A stretch of 64,000 nt of DNA from Hymenopus coronatus (lineage: Eukaryota; Arthropoda; Insecta; Mantodea; Hymenopodidae). The notes under the pieces were generated by a model. The model was not told where the DNA came from. It ran no database searches and worked only from the letters and a program-made list of their open reading frames with translations. The stretch is from the NCBI GenBank assembly GCA_030762935.1, contig CM060888.1, positions 118,989,468-119,053,467 on the forward strand, read 5' to 3'. The position numbers were made by a program, and so were the translations under genes. Below, one piece after another: positions 36,305 to 48,843 of the stretch; positions within the stretch are counted from its first letter, which is position 1; each line of letters begins with the position of its first letter.

Positions 36305-36590
36305 TAGCCTTCTCTGTAGTGTGGGGATAGAGTGCCTTACAATTAAGAGGTCCCGGTTACGAATCTCGATCAGGGTGAGTGTTTATTCCGAGCATTTTTC
36401 TTAAACGAATATCAAGTAATCTAAGCCGTATGGAACCTGTTAGTATTATTTCACCGATTTCATTCATCGTCCGATAAAAATTGGGGACTTATCCGCCGTG
36501 TCTGGAGCTAAATTAGACAAGGAACCTAATCACCAGCTTATTACAACTAAGCACCGTTAAAGATACATTTAGAAACATCGCACTAAGTTG
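36305..36590 (+). repeat. SINE group E
   Basis: The head is GGGGATAGAGTGCCTTAC with box B GGTTACGAATCTC. The body contains TTCACCGATTTCATTCATCG and TTGGGGACTTATCCGCC. It shares CATTTCATTCATCGTCCGA-type sequence with 42322-42570. Confidence 0.6.
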
Positions 36591-36649
36591 TGGATTGAAC
36601 TACTGAATTAATACAAAATGGATAAACGTGACAATTATTTTTCTTTCTA

Positions 36650-37947
36650 CGAGGGCCACTATATTTTGAGTCCAATAATAAAAAAACAGTAATATGTCAT
36701 TGAAATTTTATTTATTTTTTCTCTAAACCTTCTCCTTTATGTTCAATACACTTTTGTATGCGTTCGAAACATTTTTCCAAACCGTTTGAGACTGCTCCAA
36801 AACACGGTTTCTGAACGGATCAACAGCTTCTTCTGCCGACGAAAATCGTTGTCCACGAATTTATTCTTGATGATCGAAAAAAAAGAAGAGAGAAGTCATT
36901 GGGTGCCAAATCCGGAATTTACGGCGGATGAATCATCAATCGATGTTTTGAGTGTTCAAATAGCCGGTTGTGAGACGAGGTGCGTGAGCGCTCTCATTGT
37001 CTTGATGAAGAACGATTGACGGCACTTGTTTGCTTTCCTTATTCCACCGAAGACTTCCGGCAAAAACAATAGCTGTATACTGTTCACAATTGACCGTTTT
37101 ACGTTCCTCTAAAGGAACATGGCCAGTTTTTCCGAACAAAAAAAAAAACAAAAAAAAAACAAAAACAAAAAAACAAAAAGCAAACAAAAAAAAAACAGGC
37201 GACCATTTATTTCGAAGTGCTTCGAATACAACAATTTTTGTTGGATTTGGTTCATCTACACTCATATAGTCGACTGCTGTTAATGTTCCAGCTCATATGC
37301 ATAGATCCATGATTTGTTACCTGTTGCCATCTTGTATACGTCTTTTGTAGCCTCACCATTGTATTTCATGAGCATTTGTGTGCACCAATCGACAAGAGCA
37401 TCCTTTTGAGTTTAGGTTATGGAATCTAACGAGGGTAAACCTTTTTCACGGCTAAATGATTCTGCAATATTTTATATATGCCAGCAGAATAATGCCTAGC
37501 GTTGCCGCTATCTCACAGTATGTAGTAGATTGGCGATTTTGCACTATCAGTGTTTGCACAGCATTAAAGTTTTCTGACAACAGTGATTTTGGACGACCTT
37601 CACGAATTTCGAAAGAGAGCGAACGGCGGTCTCACTTTAACGCGTTATACCAGCTTTTCATATTGAACAAAGGATGAACCTTCAGCGCCAAATGTAGTAG
37701 TAAGTTCAGCTTCATAATTGACGTCGAAAATCATAATAAATCATCGTACGAACACTTTCATGAGTTAATTCCATCAACTCACTGAGATAATATGTTAAGG
37801 TCACTGTAAACAATACAAATAACGCTCTACGGATAAAATATCCAAAGTAGGTTCAGGTTAACCATGTCAAACTTTCCAGTGCAAACGCCAGATGGCACCT
37901 ACAGCAATCAGTGTGGCCAAGGCTCACAGTAAAAGTAGTGGCCCCCG
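36650..37947 (-). mobile_element. Mariner-type element, 1298 bp
   Basis: It is flanked by TA (36648 and 37948). The inverted ends CGAGGGCCACTATATTTTGA and, from the other side, CGGGGGCCACTACTTTTACT differ at few positions. An A-rich run of about 60 bp (37139-37197) has expanded inside. Confidence 0.85.
36712..37774 (-). pseudogene. Mariner-type transposase, decayed
   Basis: It starts with an ATG at 37774 reading MELTHESVRTMIYYDFRRQL and an N-terminal helix-turn-helix. EIREGRPKSLLSENFNAVQT and a second HTH (EIAATLGI) follow. Then come DEPNPTKIVVF, a GKTGHVPLE segment disrupted by the A-rich expansion, LHQDNESAHAPRLTTGYLN (second catalytic Asp) and a C-terminal RIQKCIEHKGEGLEKK. At least six stops or shifts are visible, and the third Asp block is degraded. 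The family is recognised by motif order. Confidence 0.75.
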
Positions 37948-38501
37948 TATAACCCATACTTAGAACAATGGTATGCAGGGATTTATAACGAATCTATCTA
38001 GAGAAATTATTTCAGTACAGAAATCCAATCATCCTATAATTAAAACAAAAAATGTATACATTGTTCACAAAAAATTCACGCGCGAAGTAAATATTCATAA
38101 AGTATGAAATTAAACGAGTTGAAATTACTTAAATATTTAATTGCATTTTTTTTTTCAAATATGGGGTTTATGAGCGTAAGCTCTAATTAATAGCATATTG
38201 ATTCAGTCAACAGTCACACATCTTTCTCTATCCACTACCTTTTCATAGGTATTCTTCACATTAATATTATAAGGAGTGATTCTTCTATCCATTCCAGATG
38301 TTTAAACATGTTGGAAACTGTAACTAGAATTGAAAAGTTCAAAGTCACAGCCGAACTCGAACTACATTCTGCGGATCTCAGTTCTTTAGCGGTGTCTAAC
38401 AGCGAGATACCTGGACACACATTAGATCCCCCTCATTCACTCAGTGCGGAGCTCAAGCGACAGTCGCGGTACGGAGAGCCGAAGAACCGTTGTTTGAAAT
38501 A

Positions 38502-38617
38502 CAGTCTATTCGTATTCTTTTCGGCTAGGGCTTGCAGGAGGGGGAAGGTTGCTGCTTGATGCAGGAACCAATCTTTCCCTCTCTTTCCTTCTCTGGCCGA
38601 AAGGAATACGAATAGAC
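38502..38617. repeat. Inverted repeat with 23-bp arms
   Basis: AGTCTATTCGTATTCTTTTC is inverted at its partner GAAAGGAATACGAATAGACT with one mismatch, plus GGC/GCC. The loop is about 70 bases and purine-rich on one side, pyrimidine-rich on the other, so the stem may extend. Upstream at 38308 an 83-codon frame is unassigned. Confidence 0.7.
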
Positions 38618-38769
38618 TATAACTTTAGGATACGTATAATTGTTAATTTCTATACATGGAAGCTATACATATCTAAGCAGAGACGATATTACATTTTACC
38701 AAAAATTCCATACCTAGATTTCATTAGAAATATACGTTTTAAGACTTGCTGTATCAAAAGAAAAATTGT

Positions 38770-39220
38770 TTTAGAAATAGGATGTATGTGTGCTTGCGCG
38801 TGTGCGTGCGGATATAATTATAAACGAAAAGTTGGTAAGATAATCATCAAACTTGATATTTAAGCTTAGTATCTTCCAAGCATGCGGCACGAAGATTTTA
38901 AGTCCCCTGCCGCAAACTATCCGTTACATGTACACTTTTTTCAAAATGTGTGTTTTCGAAAATACTAAAGATTTTGATTAAAATCTATGTTTTAAAGATC
39001 TTTATATAATATGAATTAGGAATTGCTTCTAAAATCCTCTTCATTCTGGAGGACTTTTACATAACCGGTAAACCGTAAGAGATAGAATCACTCAACAACA
39101 AATGTAGATCTTATTAAAATATGCATACAATTTATGCCATATGCATTTTTGTGGGGTTAATCACTTCCGAGATATTCCTTGTTATTGATTGTAAAAGGTT
39201 CAAGACTTATTTTTCTCAAA
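38770..39220 (-). repeat. R1 copy p, partial
   Basis: It runs from the TTTTAGAAATAGGATG/TGTG segment to CGAGATATTCCTTGTTATTG. The terminal palindrome and the early part are missing. Confidence 0.65.
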
Positions 39221-39744
39221 TATGTTCGTCACCAGGAAAGCTTCAGATCCTATTTCACAAAAAACACATCGTACATGTTCATTAACGTTACTTCTAGACT
39301 GCGTTGCGAATCGATATATCTGTGTATTTCAATAACTAGCTTGAGTGGCACCTCAATATAAAAACAATAAATTTGATGGGTACCGTGTCATATATTACTC
39401 TTGTTTTTTTTTACGCGTGGAGTACTCCCTTCTGCTACAAATCACATTAGCCGAATGCAGTGATTTACTGCTCATTTGTTATTTTAGTCAGATATACAGA
39501 GTTACTACTAATGGCTCATTCATTTTCAAAGCTCTATATTTTCCAAAGTATTAAACGTACCACAATTGAGGCTATATCAGAAGAACCATACACTCACCAA
39601 GTTTGCATTAAGACACTAGTTGGCAGTATGAGTTACTTCACAAAATGGCGACAAACAACAAAAGCGATGATGCTACAGAATATATAGTACGAACTGGATA
39701 AGCGTGTGTCATGTTAGCAAACGGGTATACATAGAACACTTAGA

Positions 39745-39998
39745 CTGTCTCTGTGGTCTGCGAGCTGACTTCTAAGCCGGAGGTCCTGAGTTCGATTCCT
39801 GGCTAGGGTAGGAAAGTTTAGCCAGAAACAATGCCTATCCCGCATTTTGAGTGCAAGTACACGTGCGTGCGTGCGTGTATGTGTGTGTTTGAAAATAAAA
39901 ATTATTAAAAACCCAGCGTTAAGGAGCCTACAGTCGACGAGTTTTATAAGTCAAAGACCCTAATATTATCATAGATATTAAATGGGGTTATACCAAAA
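39745..39998 (+). repeat. SINE group D
   Basis: The head is TGGTCTGCGAGCTGACTTC with box B GTTCGATTCCTGG. The body shares CGAGTTTTATAAGTCAAAG and the GGGGTTATACCA tail with 34181-34452. A GTGCGTGCGTGCG run lies at 39860. Confidence 0.7.
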
Positions 39999-40261
39999 AT
40001 ATTTGTGGAGTGAGGTTATGGTTCTTTTTATATATCAATCATAATTGTTGTAATACGTTGGAGAATATAACATTTGAAAACTATTGAATAATTTGCAGTT
40101 ACGCTGTATAATAATTAAAAAGGTTGAGAGAATATTTATTTTAACATTACATTGCTTGCTTGTTACTTAATTTGGATTTACTTTTTAGCTTTAATATGGT
40201 ACTGCAATAATTTTGCCACATTAATTTTCTGTACCTCTTATCTACAATAAGCAGGAAATGC

Positions 40262-40520
40262 ATTGTATTCAATCCAAAGCTTTGTTATACTGATTTCACC
40301 GGAGATATGCGTTTTGAGATCATGTGAAAATAAAAGAAAACGCTTCTTTGAGGATTGTCCGCGGGTGTGTATGTGTGTGTGTGTGTGTGAATGTGTGGTG
40401 GGGGGGGGGATGAATAATCTAATTCAAATGCGAAATGCCAAATGAATATCAAACTTGGTATTTAAGTTCAACATCTTACACACGAATATTACTACTCTTT
40501 ACATGAGACGTTTTTCATTA
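40262..40520 (-). repeat. R1 copy q with (TG)n and G run
   Basis: Family order is kept: TTTCACCGGAGATATGCG, the CA/TG segment (here about 30 bp of TG and then nine G at 40398-40408), and AAACTTGGTATTTAAGTTC. It is truncated afterwards. From 40521 to 41111 no feature is recognised. Confidence 0.6.
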
Positions 40521-41111
40521 TTGTTTTTATTTCCAAAATTAATTCTAATATTTTGGCTAAAAGATGGTATGCTTAGAACTTTACCAATATGATTAAGTTT
40601 TATACTCTTAGGTTGAATTAATAATATCAAACATATATTTGCAAATGTTTTATTGTAAATAAAATTAAGCTGATTTTCCTATGAGCAACCCATGAAATTC
40701 ACTTTGCTTTGAATTAACTCTCGTAAGTGTTTTGATCTTTTTTGATCCCATTCTTTAACCTGAAATTTGTGAAGTATTTGGTTACACATATTTGCTACTA
40801 TAGAACTTGGTGTTCACAAATTGTGTTCTATTAACTGCTCTATTATTTTGTGCACTTAATTATGTTACGCCAGTAAAAATAATATCACATATGATGTTGG
40901 GATCTTTATTGACCTATGCATGTTATCAGTTTTTGGAATAATTGAACCTACAATGAAACATTAATTCACTTGTCAACAATTATAAATCTGTTTCTATAGG
41001 AAAGCAATTGTTTTAGGGTACGGGAACACGGAGCCTGGATAGTCGTTGGTAACTTGTTTGGTTATCTTGGTTATGAGGTGGTACAGTCTCTACAACAGAT
41101 ATTCAATGTTA

Positions 41112-41380
41112 TGCCGGCATGTTACTATGGTAGCTCAGTGGTAAAGCAACCGGCTGGAGATCGGGAGATCCGTGGTTCAAATCCCGGCTATGGCATTGAA
41201 TTTTTCAGTCTGATTCTACCTATCCAACTTCAGTCCTACAAACGGTGGGTGAAAAAACAATTAAACCAATACCAATTGACCACAAAAGTTGTCTACACTA
41301 TGAATCCAGGGACTTTAAGTACTTACAACATTTTAAACCGCCATTGGGGTTGTCATGCCTTGTGGTTTGCGAATAGTTGA
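41112..41380 (+). repeat. SINE group C, first of a tandem pair
   Basis: It starts ATGCCGGCATGTTAC, with A box TAGCTCAGTGGTAAAG, box B GGTTCAAATCCCG, GGCATTG and TTTTTCAGTCTGATTC. The body continues to CCATTGGGGTTGTCATG. Confidence 0.75.
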
Positions 41381-41393
41381 GAAATTCAATGCT

Positions 41394-41560
41394 ATGCCGG
41401 CGTGTTGCCATGTAGCTCAGTGATAGAGCAACCAGCTAGAGACTGGGAGATCCGTGGTTCAAATTCCGGTTTTGGAACTTGATTTTTTCAGTCTGACTCT
41501 ACCTATCCAACTCCTGTGCTTCATATGGCTTGTGCGAGAAAACAATAATTAAATCTCTAC
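41394..41560 (+). repeat. SINE group C, second of a tandem pair
   Basis: It has the same head (ATGCCGGCGTGTTGCC, TAGCTCAGTGATAGAG, GGTTCAAATTCCG) starting 282 bp after the first copy, in the same orientation, and shares its leader. It is shorter and about 12% different by eye. Confidence 0.7.
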
Positions 41561-42321
41561 AACGGTTTGATCTGTGTGTAACACAGCTGAGGTGCTTAAG
41601 GACTGGGTGTAAATTCCTGGGCTAGAATAAAATGTGTCGACACACGGAATTTTCTCCCAAACCCTTTTCCGGAGCTGCACATCCCGAGATCAGTGCTCTA
41701 CCTCGAGTCACAACTTCTGTGTAGCACCCGGTATTTCCCGAGTAGTTAAAATATGCACGTTTTCGTGATTTATTTCAGTTGGATATGCAAATTATTTATT
41801 GCATGGCTAGGATGGCTTATTTAACTGACCATAGAATATGTTCATATATCTGAGAGCGACGCTTGCTTCTGAAAATGATCATGTCTCAACTGAAAGTTTA
41901 TTACTTATGAAATGCACGTTATTAAGAAGAAATAAATAACGCTTCATAACAAAACACAAAAATAAGTAATAATTGTCTTTGAAAGAAAAAATTGACTGAC
42001 TTAAAAACATAACCCACATATCAGGCTTGCTGCATCTAAAGCTGTTCATCTTACACCTGAGGCAACAAGGCATGCCATTTCGATTTTTTTTTCCTTTCAT
42101 GTGTTGAAAATATTGTGCTGACAGATTCCAATGCTGGAGGAAAACGTGGCATGGAAATAGCTAAAAGTATAGATGTATCGACTTGGATGCTTATCAAGAT
42201 ATACTATTATTAGTAGATGTGTATAGATAGCATAATTGGGAACGTGCATTATTGGGCACATCCTCAAATATGGGCCATTCTGATACAAAATGTCATGTAA
42301 AATTAGAAAATAATATCAAAT

Positions 42322-42570
42322 AGGTGCGTTTCGGTACTGTAGGGGTAGCGTCTCAACTTCATATTCAAGAGGTCGCGAGTTCGAATTTCGCTTAGGGTGA
42401 CTTGCTCGGATAGGATTTTCTTCGGAATTTCCCTTGCCCTGAGAAGACACATTTCGAGTACATTTAAATTCCATCATGGACCCCGAGATCGAAATTATTT
42501 AAGCATCATTTTACCAATTTCATTCATCGTCCGACATGACCAAGCAGGTTAAACAACGCTAAGCTACCGA
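42322..42570 (+). repeat. SINE group E
   Basis: The head is TCGGTACTGTAGGGGTAGCG with box B GAGTTCGAATTTCG. The body shares TTACCAATTTCATTCATCG and GACC.AGC blocks with 36305-36590. From 41561 to 42321 only AT-rich sequence and weak tRNA-box-like strings are seen. Confidence 0.6.
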
Positions 42571-42784
42571 AAAAAGCAAAACTAATACACGGTCATTAAA
42601 TTACAATTTAATATGCAAATAGGACTCCTGAGACATGAGGATTTGTCTCACATCATCGCTCAGTACGTGTTTAAATGAGAAATAATTTATCATCTTTTGC
42701 TATGTAACATATTGGGTTTATTTACCTTTTGTTTCGGTGCATATGGTGTTAAATGCAATTACAAAATACATAGTAGACAAGTGA

Positions 42785-43440
42785 AGTTACTGCATTTCAC
42801 CAAAGAAATCAATCTAAGACTTCAACGGATATTTTGTTTTTGAATAAATAAATCCCCTGAATAAATAAAAGCATTTTTAGGCATGTGTGTGTGTGTCCAT
42901 GCGCGAATGTATGTGTGTCCGCACATATGTGAGCCGATTTATTTTAAAACTAGAATTCGCTTAAATGCCAAACTTGATATTTAAGTTCAGCATCTTCCAA
43001 GGATGCGAGACAAGATTTTCAAGATTACCCCCCACCTCAAACCGCCCTTTATTTGAACAACTTTTCGAAATTTTGCTTTACTCAAAATGAACCAACGATA
43101 TTGCTTAAAATGTCATATGTTTAAGTTATTTTCATGAAAAATAAAACGTATGCCTTGAATTTTCTGGAAATAGTCTCTGGATATTTTTGTATAACTAGTA
43201 AACTGTAAAAAATAAACAAAAAGTTACTACAAAAGGTAGAAATCTCATTAAAACATAATTTCTGTAATTGCAGTTACTTTTCCGAGACATTGCCTGTTAT
43301 TTGTTTCAAATTTTCACACATACATTTCTTAAATTATCTTTATTCGTTTTTCTTTCTGCATGTCAAGCAGAGTGAATAGAATTTCAACCAAAACATAAAG
43401 GCCAACTTTTAAAAGATTTGACAATCGTTTAAATCTGTTT
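42785..43440 (-). repeat. R1 copy r, left half of inverted pair
   Basis: This minus-orientation copy runs from TGCATTTCACC to AAAAGATTTGAC. It has a TGTG tract at 42880-42920 and the LINE-free family body. Confidence 0.65.
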
Positions 43441-43449
43441 TGTGTAGTA

Positions 43450-43928
43450 ACCATTTGTCTCCCTTTTACAGTTTACCAGATATGCAAAAGTCATTCAGAA
43501 TGACATGAGCTATTCCAAGGTAATTCAGGATATACATTTTATTTGCCATGTAATTATCTTTAATATACGGTAGCTATTTTAATAAAAATCATTAGTACCA
43601 TTTGTGAGAAAATCGAACATTTCGAAAAGCCTTCCATGTAAAAGGCAGTTTGGGGTGAGGGATTTTCTTGAAAATCTTTGTGTCGCATCCTAGGGAGATC
43701 TGATAAATATAAAGTTTGGTATTTAACCTAATTTTCGTTTGAGTTATCGTGATCACTCACTCTCATACACCCACCCACCACTCACAAACGCTGGCGGACC
43801 TTTTTCTAAAATGCTTTTTGGGTGGGGATTCAGGGGACTCTAAAAATTATTTCCTGAAGTTTCTTTTTGAGTAGCATGCAATAGCTTTTCTATCTATGTA
43901 CTGTACGTGCTAGAAAAATATAAAAATG
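43450..43928 (+). repeat. R1 copy k, right half of inverted pair
   Basis: This plus-orientation copy starts in mid-family (TTTGTCTCCC-TTTACAG) and ends in a degenerate terminus GTGCTAGAAAAATATAAAA. It directly abuts copy r. Confidence 0.65.
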
Positions 43929-44363
43929 GGTTGTATCTTTCTTCACAAAAATACTTCATGTGCACAACACAAAATAAATACCACCGGAGATTGAACTTTT
44001 ATATTTCTATATAACTGATAGTACGCAAAAAGAAGGAACCTTACTACAGAGGAAAAGTGGATCTTGATAAAATACACCATTTATATCACCTTTGTGGAAC
44101 TAACCAACCATTAGAAAGGATTTTAAGGACATAATAATGTAGTGACGTGTCTTTTAAATATTTATCTACGGTGTCAGCTTCCTGTATCCCTTTTGTAACC
44201 ACGAGGAATTATTTTATGGCAACTATTCGAATTTCGATTTATTTGAAATCGGTTATCTGGATATAATATATCATATTATAATTTATATTTTTTCAAATGT
44301 TAAAATAAAGTCAGCCTAGTCATGCAGTAAATAATATGCATATCAAACTCTGATAAATCACGG

Positions 44364-44717
44364 AAACGAGCATATTTTAATTGCCCGAGAAAGACCGGGC
44401 GCTACACCGATGGCGTGACTCCAGGTAAAGCACTGGCTTCGGGATGTACAGCTCTCGAAAAGGGTGTGGATTATGGTGACAGAAAACAACGTGTCTTGAC
44501 ACACTTTATTTATTCTGGCCCAGGAACCTACGCCCAGCCTGTAAGTACCTGTGTTACATACCTCACTCATGGCAAAGAACAAACTGTTCTAGAGATGTTC
44601 CGTGTTGGGTCTTCGCAAGATGTTCTGCGTTACCCAAGTTGTCAGCTTAAATATCTCTGCGAGGCGTTAGGGTCTAATGATCTCGATTCACTACGTACTC
44701 TTGTTGCCTCATATTGA
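44364..44717 (+). other. Unassigned open frame, about 115 codons
   Basis: A plus-strand frame open from about 44364 to the TGA at 44715-44717 is GC-richer than its flanks. It includes TGRYTDGVTPGKALASGCTA and VLTHFIYSGPGTYAQPV. No family is recognised. Within it is a strong donor-like CCT|GTAAGTAC (44540) and, on the other strand, an acceptor-like TACTTACAG. It could be an exon, or part of an unknown repeat. The flanking 43929-44363 and 44718-46669 hold nothing I recognise. Confidence 0.2.
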
Positions 44718-46669
44718 TACAAGAACGATTATCGTATTATATTCATTATTTTGTAGTGAGAGAATGAGAAAATAGAGAAATAAGTGCGACAAATAATTTC
44801 AAATATGATTAAGCAATGGTTTCTATGTAAGCGTGATTAACAAGGCAAATTAAGCGTTGAGGGAAAGCAATTAGCTTAAAGGAAAATTACCATGCTAATT
44901 AGGTGCTCTGGTGAACTCTGAAAACCTGAAATTAATTAACAAAGGGGTCAGCTCACGAAAATTAGTACCACTATAGACCAATTTCTGGGAATTAAAAGAG
45001 TAAGAAGAATATTGAGAATTAATAACTCAAAGAATAAAATGTCACATATGTTAATATAGACCGTAAGATTTACCGCGTATTACTTAGGAGTTTGATGAGG
45101 TTCACGATGTAGGCGGGAATTAGGTGTGTTTTTCTAAAATTCAGCCACTTCTGTTGCGTCCTCTAGTTCTGCTCCTTACAGTTGTTACAAATTGTATCCG
45201 CAGTTGATAGCACTTAAGTAATCTTCACCGACTTAGCGGTAGTCGTTAAGGGATTAGCGTATAGCAGTATAGCGATTCACATCAAAGTAATTTGTAACTT
45301 TTATTATGGAAAGAAATTCTGCTTTACCGTAAAATTGTTAATATTCTGGAAATTAGCAGATTAAATACGAAAAAGTCATGATTTCTGGGTGCTTAGACTA
45401 TGTACAATTAATTATTTGTCGCAAAATAGTCACAACTCTTTCCAAACTGATCCATTAAATATTGTCAGTAAATTGAACTGGTTGCAACTACCCTGGTAAA
45501 CTTTGAGTATAGATTTCATAGCTTCCACTGGAGCAGTTAGCGTTTAACAATGGCTAAACGACTTCACTGTGATACTTTGGGATCATTTCCAGCTCTGGAC
45601 GCTACAATATTTATACGGTATAAAAACCTATACGAATGCTAAATATTCCAGAAAAGCTACGTATTTAATAGGTAACCACCAGATGGCCGATGTGCACATG
45701 AACTATCTGCAGTGAACGGACTAAAATGCATTGGTAGCTTATTAACTCAATTTGAAAATGCATGACTATACTTTGCTACTTTCAACAATAATAATAATTA
45801 CCAAGTGAAGTGCTCGGACAACAGCGTTTCAATTTGGAAAATACCATGTACTATTAAAACGAGAGTAGTTTTCCGTAGTTAACCTGAATATGAATACCAA
45901 TTTGACTATTAAAGCTCAAAGAGCCAACTAAATGTGAATCTCACTAATATAAAGGGACCATTTCTCGACTTAACTCAAGCAAATGGCACAGAAAGATAAA
46001 TATTGAATTCATTATTAATAGGTAAATCAACACACCGAAGGTAGGTCGCCAGGGAACAAGATACTGTGATCTTGCAGTATTCTCAGTCTATATATGACGA
46101 ACAGTTGAAAGCACCACATTCGTTTCGAAAGTACGAGGTGAATCAGGATTAAGAAGTATTGAATAAAACAACACATGTTTAACTATTGGATATATAATAA
46201 ATTTAAGGTACAGAAACCTGAATATATTGGTTTTTCTTTTCAATCGCGAGCGTTACACTGTAAAAATGTATTTTTGAAAGGGAAGGAACAAAATCGCGTA
46301 CGATTAGCACGAAGACGGTGTTTATATTTTGAAAAACTACACATCACTTCCACATCACCCGACGCAGGAGGATCAAAACCAGGCGTAGTAGAAAAGCGAA
46401 ATACCAGACTTGCTCGAGATTTCCTGTCCCAATAACATTACACATTTCTGTATGCCCTTAATTCTTCCCTAGAACACGTTTTAGTTTTTGTCATTTAACA
46501 TTTTCAGCTTATACTTTACTCGGTGTTTTTTAAACTGTTCTATTACTTCACTAGCTTCTGGTATTTTAATGGGGTGTATTTAAATTACATGTTATTGTAA
46601 CTTCAATACTAGTGAAATTAGTCTGATTATGTGAATGATCTTAAAACATGATGAAACTATTTTTTTCAC

Positions 46670-47110
46670 TTTGTTATTGACATCAGTGTGACCAGCTCGA
46701 CAGGAATGGAGTCAGAGACATCCAAACGTTGTCGTGACAAAAGAAAATCATAATTAGTTGCTTTCTTTTGTAATCAGTTTCATCCATTCTGTGTAAATGT
46801 CTTTTCCAGTTCATCCGACAGTTGTGGATACGTATAGTACTCCTTCTATTCCTAGATTACCTTCTTATTTCTCCGCTCTTTTTATGTTCCATTAGACACA
46901 CAACAGTTGCTGATCTTGGAAATCTCATTCCTGAAGCTTCTGCTCTTGTTTTCTCTGTTTCTGCAACCAGTCAAGTCTCTGAACCATAAAGTAATATTGA
47001 TAATGTCACTGATTTATAAAACTTTAATCGTAATTTCTTTCTTGTTTCATTCCCAAAATATGTTCTTATAGATCCTTGAGTTTCTCTTTGATGTCCAAGT
47101 TTTACTGATA
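46670..47110 (-). pseudogene. LINE reverse transcriptase C-terminal remnant
   Basis: The minus strand reads LRLKFYKSVTLSILLYGSET, a stop where Trp is expected, then LVAETEKTRAEASGMRFPRS. Later comes a W..H..RMD-like tail. This is the familiar 'LYGSETW...EMRFLR' region after the reverse-transcriptase domain of insect LINEs. Stops and shifts make it a relic. The interval 47111-48269 has no recognised feature. Confidence 0.6.
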
Positions 47111-48269
47111 TTATGATTTACATCTTAGATATGTATAGCTAGCTTGTTCAATAATGTGAACATCAATTAAAATGTTTTACATTTTCTGTTACGATCCATT
47201 AAAGACCATCGTTTAGTTTTATTTTGTGAAATTTTAAATTGATATTCTTTTGTTATTTTGCATAACTTATGTGAGTTGGCCATCACCATCTGGTTATCCG
47301 GAAACTATCAACGGTTCATTGGCCATTCGTTAATAATAACTTTCTTAATTGATTTTAATATTATAGGTGATCACATTATATATTTCTTAAAATCACTTAA
47401 ACCTCCTTATTTTATTTGTTGTATTTGTTGAAACATTATTCATCTAACTTGTAACTATGGATCTTGTATAACTGGCGGTCATGTCTGCAGCACCGAAATG
47501 CAATGAATGGCAAATGCATATGTTATTCAAGCCGACGCTTTGCATCTTTCTCAGCTGAAAAGTTTATTCCATCAGTAATCAATTCAGCTGTAGAAAATAT
47601 TTTCCATAATTTTCCGCATAAGAACATCAAATTTTAATATAAGAACATTCATTTTAGCACAAAGAAGTGCGAGATATAACATTTATTTCACAAACAGGTT
47701 GGTATATATCGATTACTGATCGCAGGGACAGGTAAATGCAAATTTCAAAACTGTTGGATAATTTTCAGCGGAATACAATTAATTTATCCCGCCATTTATG
47801 AGTTCAGAGACAAAATTTCCATGGCAATGGATCTCTGGTGCCTTTTATATATCACGTAAATAAAAGCGGTAAATAAAATGAAATAAAACAAAATGTGAAC
47901 AAAACAAAACATAAAAAGATGAACGAGATAAAATGAAAAGCTGTAAAAGCAATTTTATGAACAGGAACGTTTGGCGTTTCAAATACCAGCTTTGGGAAAA
48001 TTGACGTCATCACTGTGGAAATTAGAGGTGGCACAGATTGATAGTGAGCAACTGCTATGCGGGCTAAATGCTTACCAGGCGTAGTACAATTCTAAAACGG
48101 CAGTAATCGTTTGTAATACAACTGCGAAGAAAGAAAGAAAAATGGTATCTGTTACATTAACATAGTTCAAGAAGAAAGTCTAACAAACACCTCTCTATAG
48201 TATAGATAAATGCAACTGATAGTTAACCTTAGAACACATACAGACCCTGTTTATTTTATCTTCTTATTA

Positions 48270-48620
48270 TTTAGAGTAAGCAGAGGAAGTATTGCATTTC
48301 ATCCAAAATTCGTAGTAGAGATTTCACCGAAAAAAAAATTGAGTCTCCCTTTAGAAAAAGGTCCAACACTCTTTATATCTATTTATGATGTGTGTAGTGT
48401 ACGCGTCTTTGAACAGCATACTTAAAACGAAAACTTCAATTAAAACAAAACTTCGGATATCCTCTGAAGATGCGATAGGAAGGTTTTTAAGAAAATTCCC
48501 TACCCAAACCACCATTTACATGGAAGAGTTTTTGACTATGGATTTTCTCAAACATTTCTAAAGATGTTGATTAAAATAGCATAAATTAAACACGTGTACA
48601 AGACAAATAAAATGTATGCG
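48270..48620 (-). repeat. R1 copy s, partial
   Basis: It begins AGTATTGCATTTCATCC and TTTCACCG, skips most of the TG segment, and continues through TTTACATGGAAGAG to GACAAATAAAATGTATGC. Confidence 0.6.
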
Positions 48621-48718
48621 AAACAGGAAGTCCTACTGTTCCTAATTATTACTAGTTTGTATAGTTTTTATACTGGCTTATTTGTTATGCTTGCGTTTAT
48701 TATTTCTTTAGAGTTGTG

Positions 48719-48770
<52 letters not shown>

Positions 48771-48843
48771 TTGTACTAGCTGCCCGCCCCGGCTTCGTAC
48801 GGGTGGTGTAGCTAACAAAAAAAACTCAGACAAAATCTTCCGT

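Noticed and set aside
37030..37269. Lysine-rich open frame
   Set aside because: It is produced by the A-rich expansion inside a mariner on the other strand.
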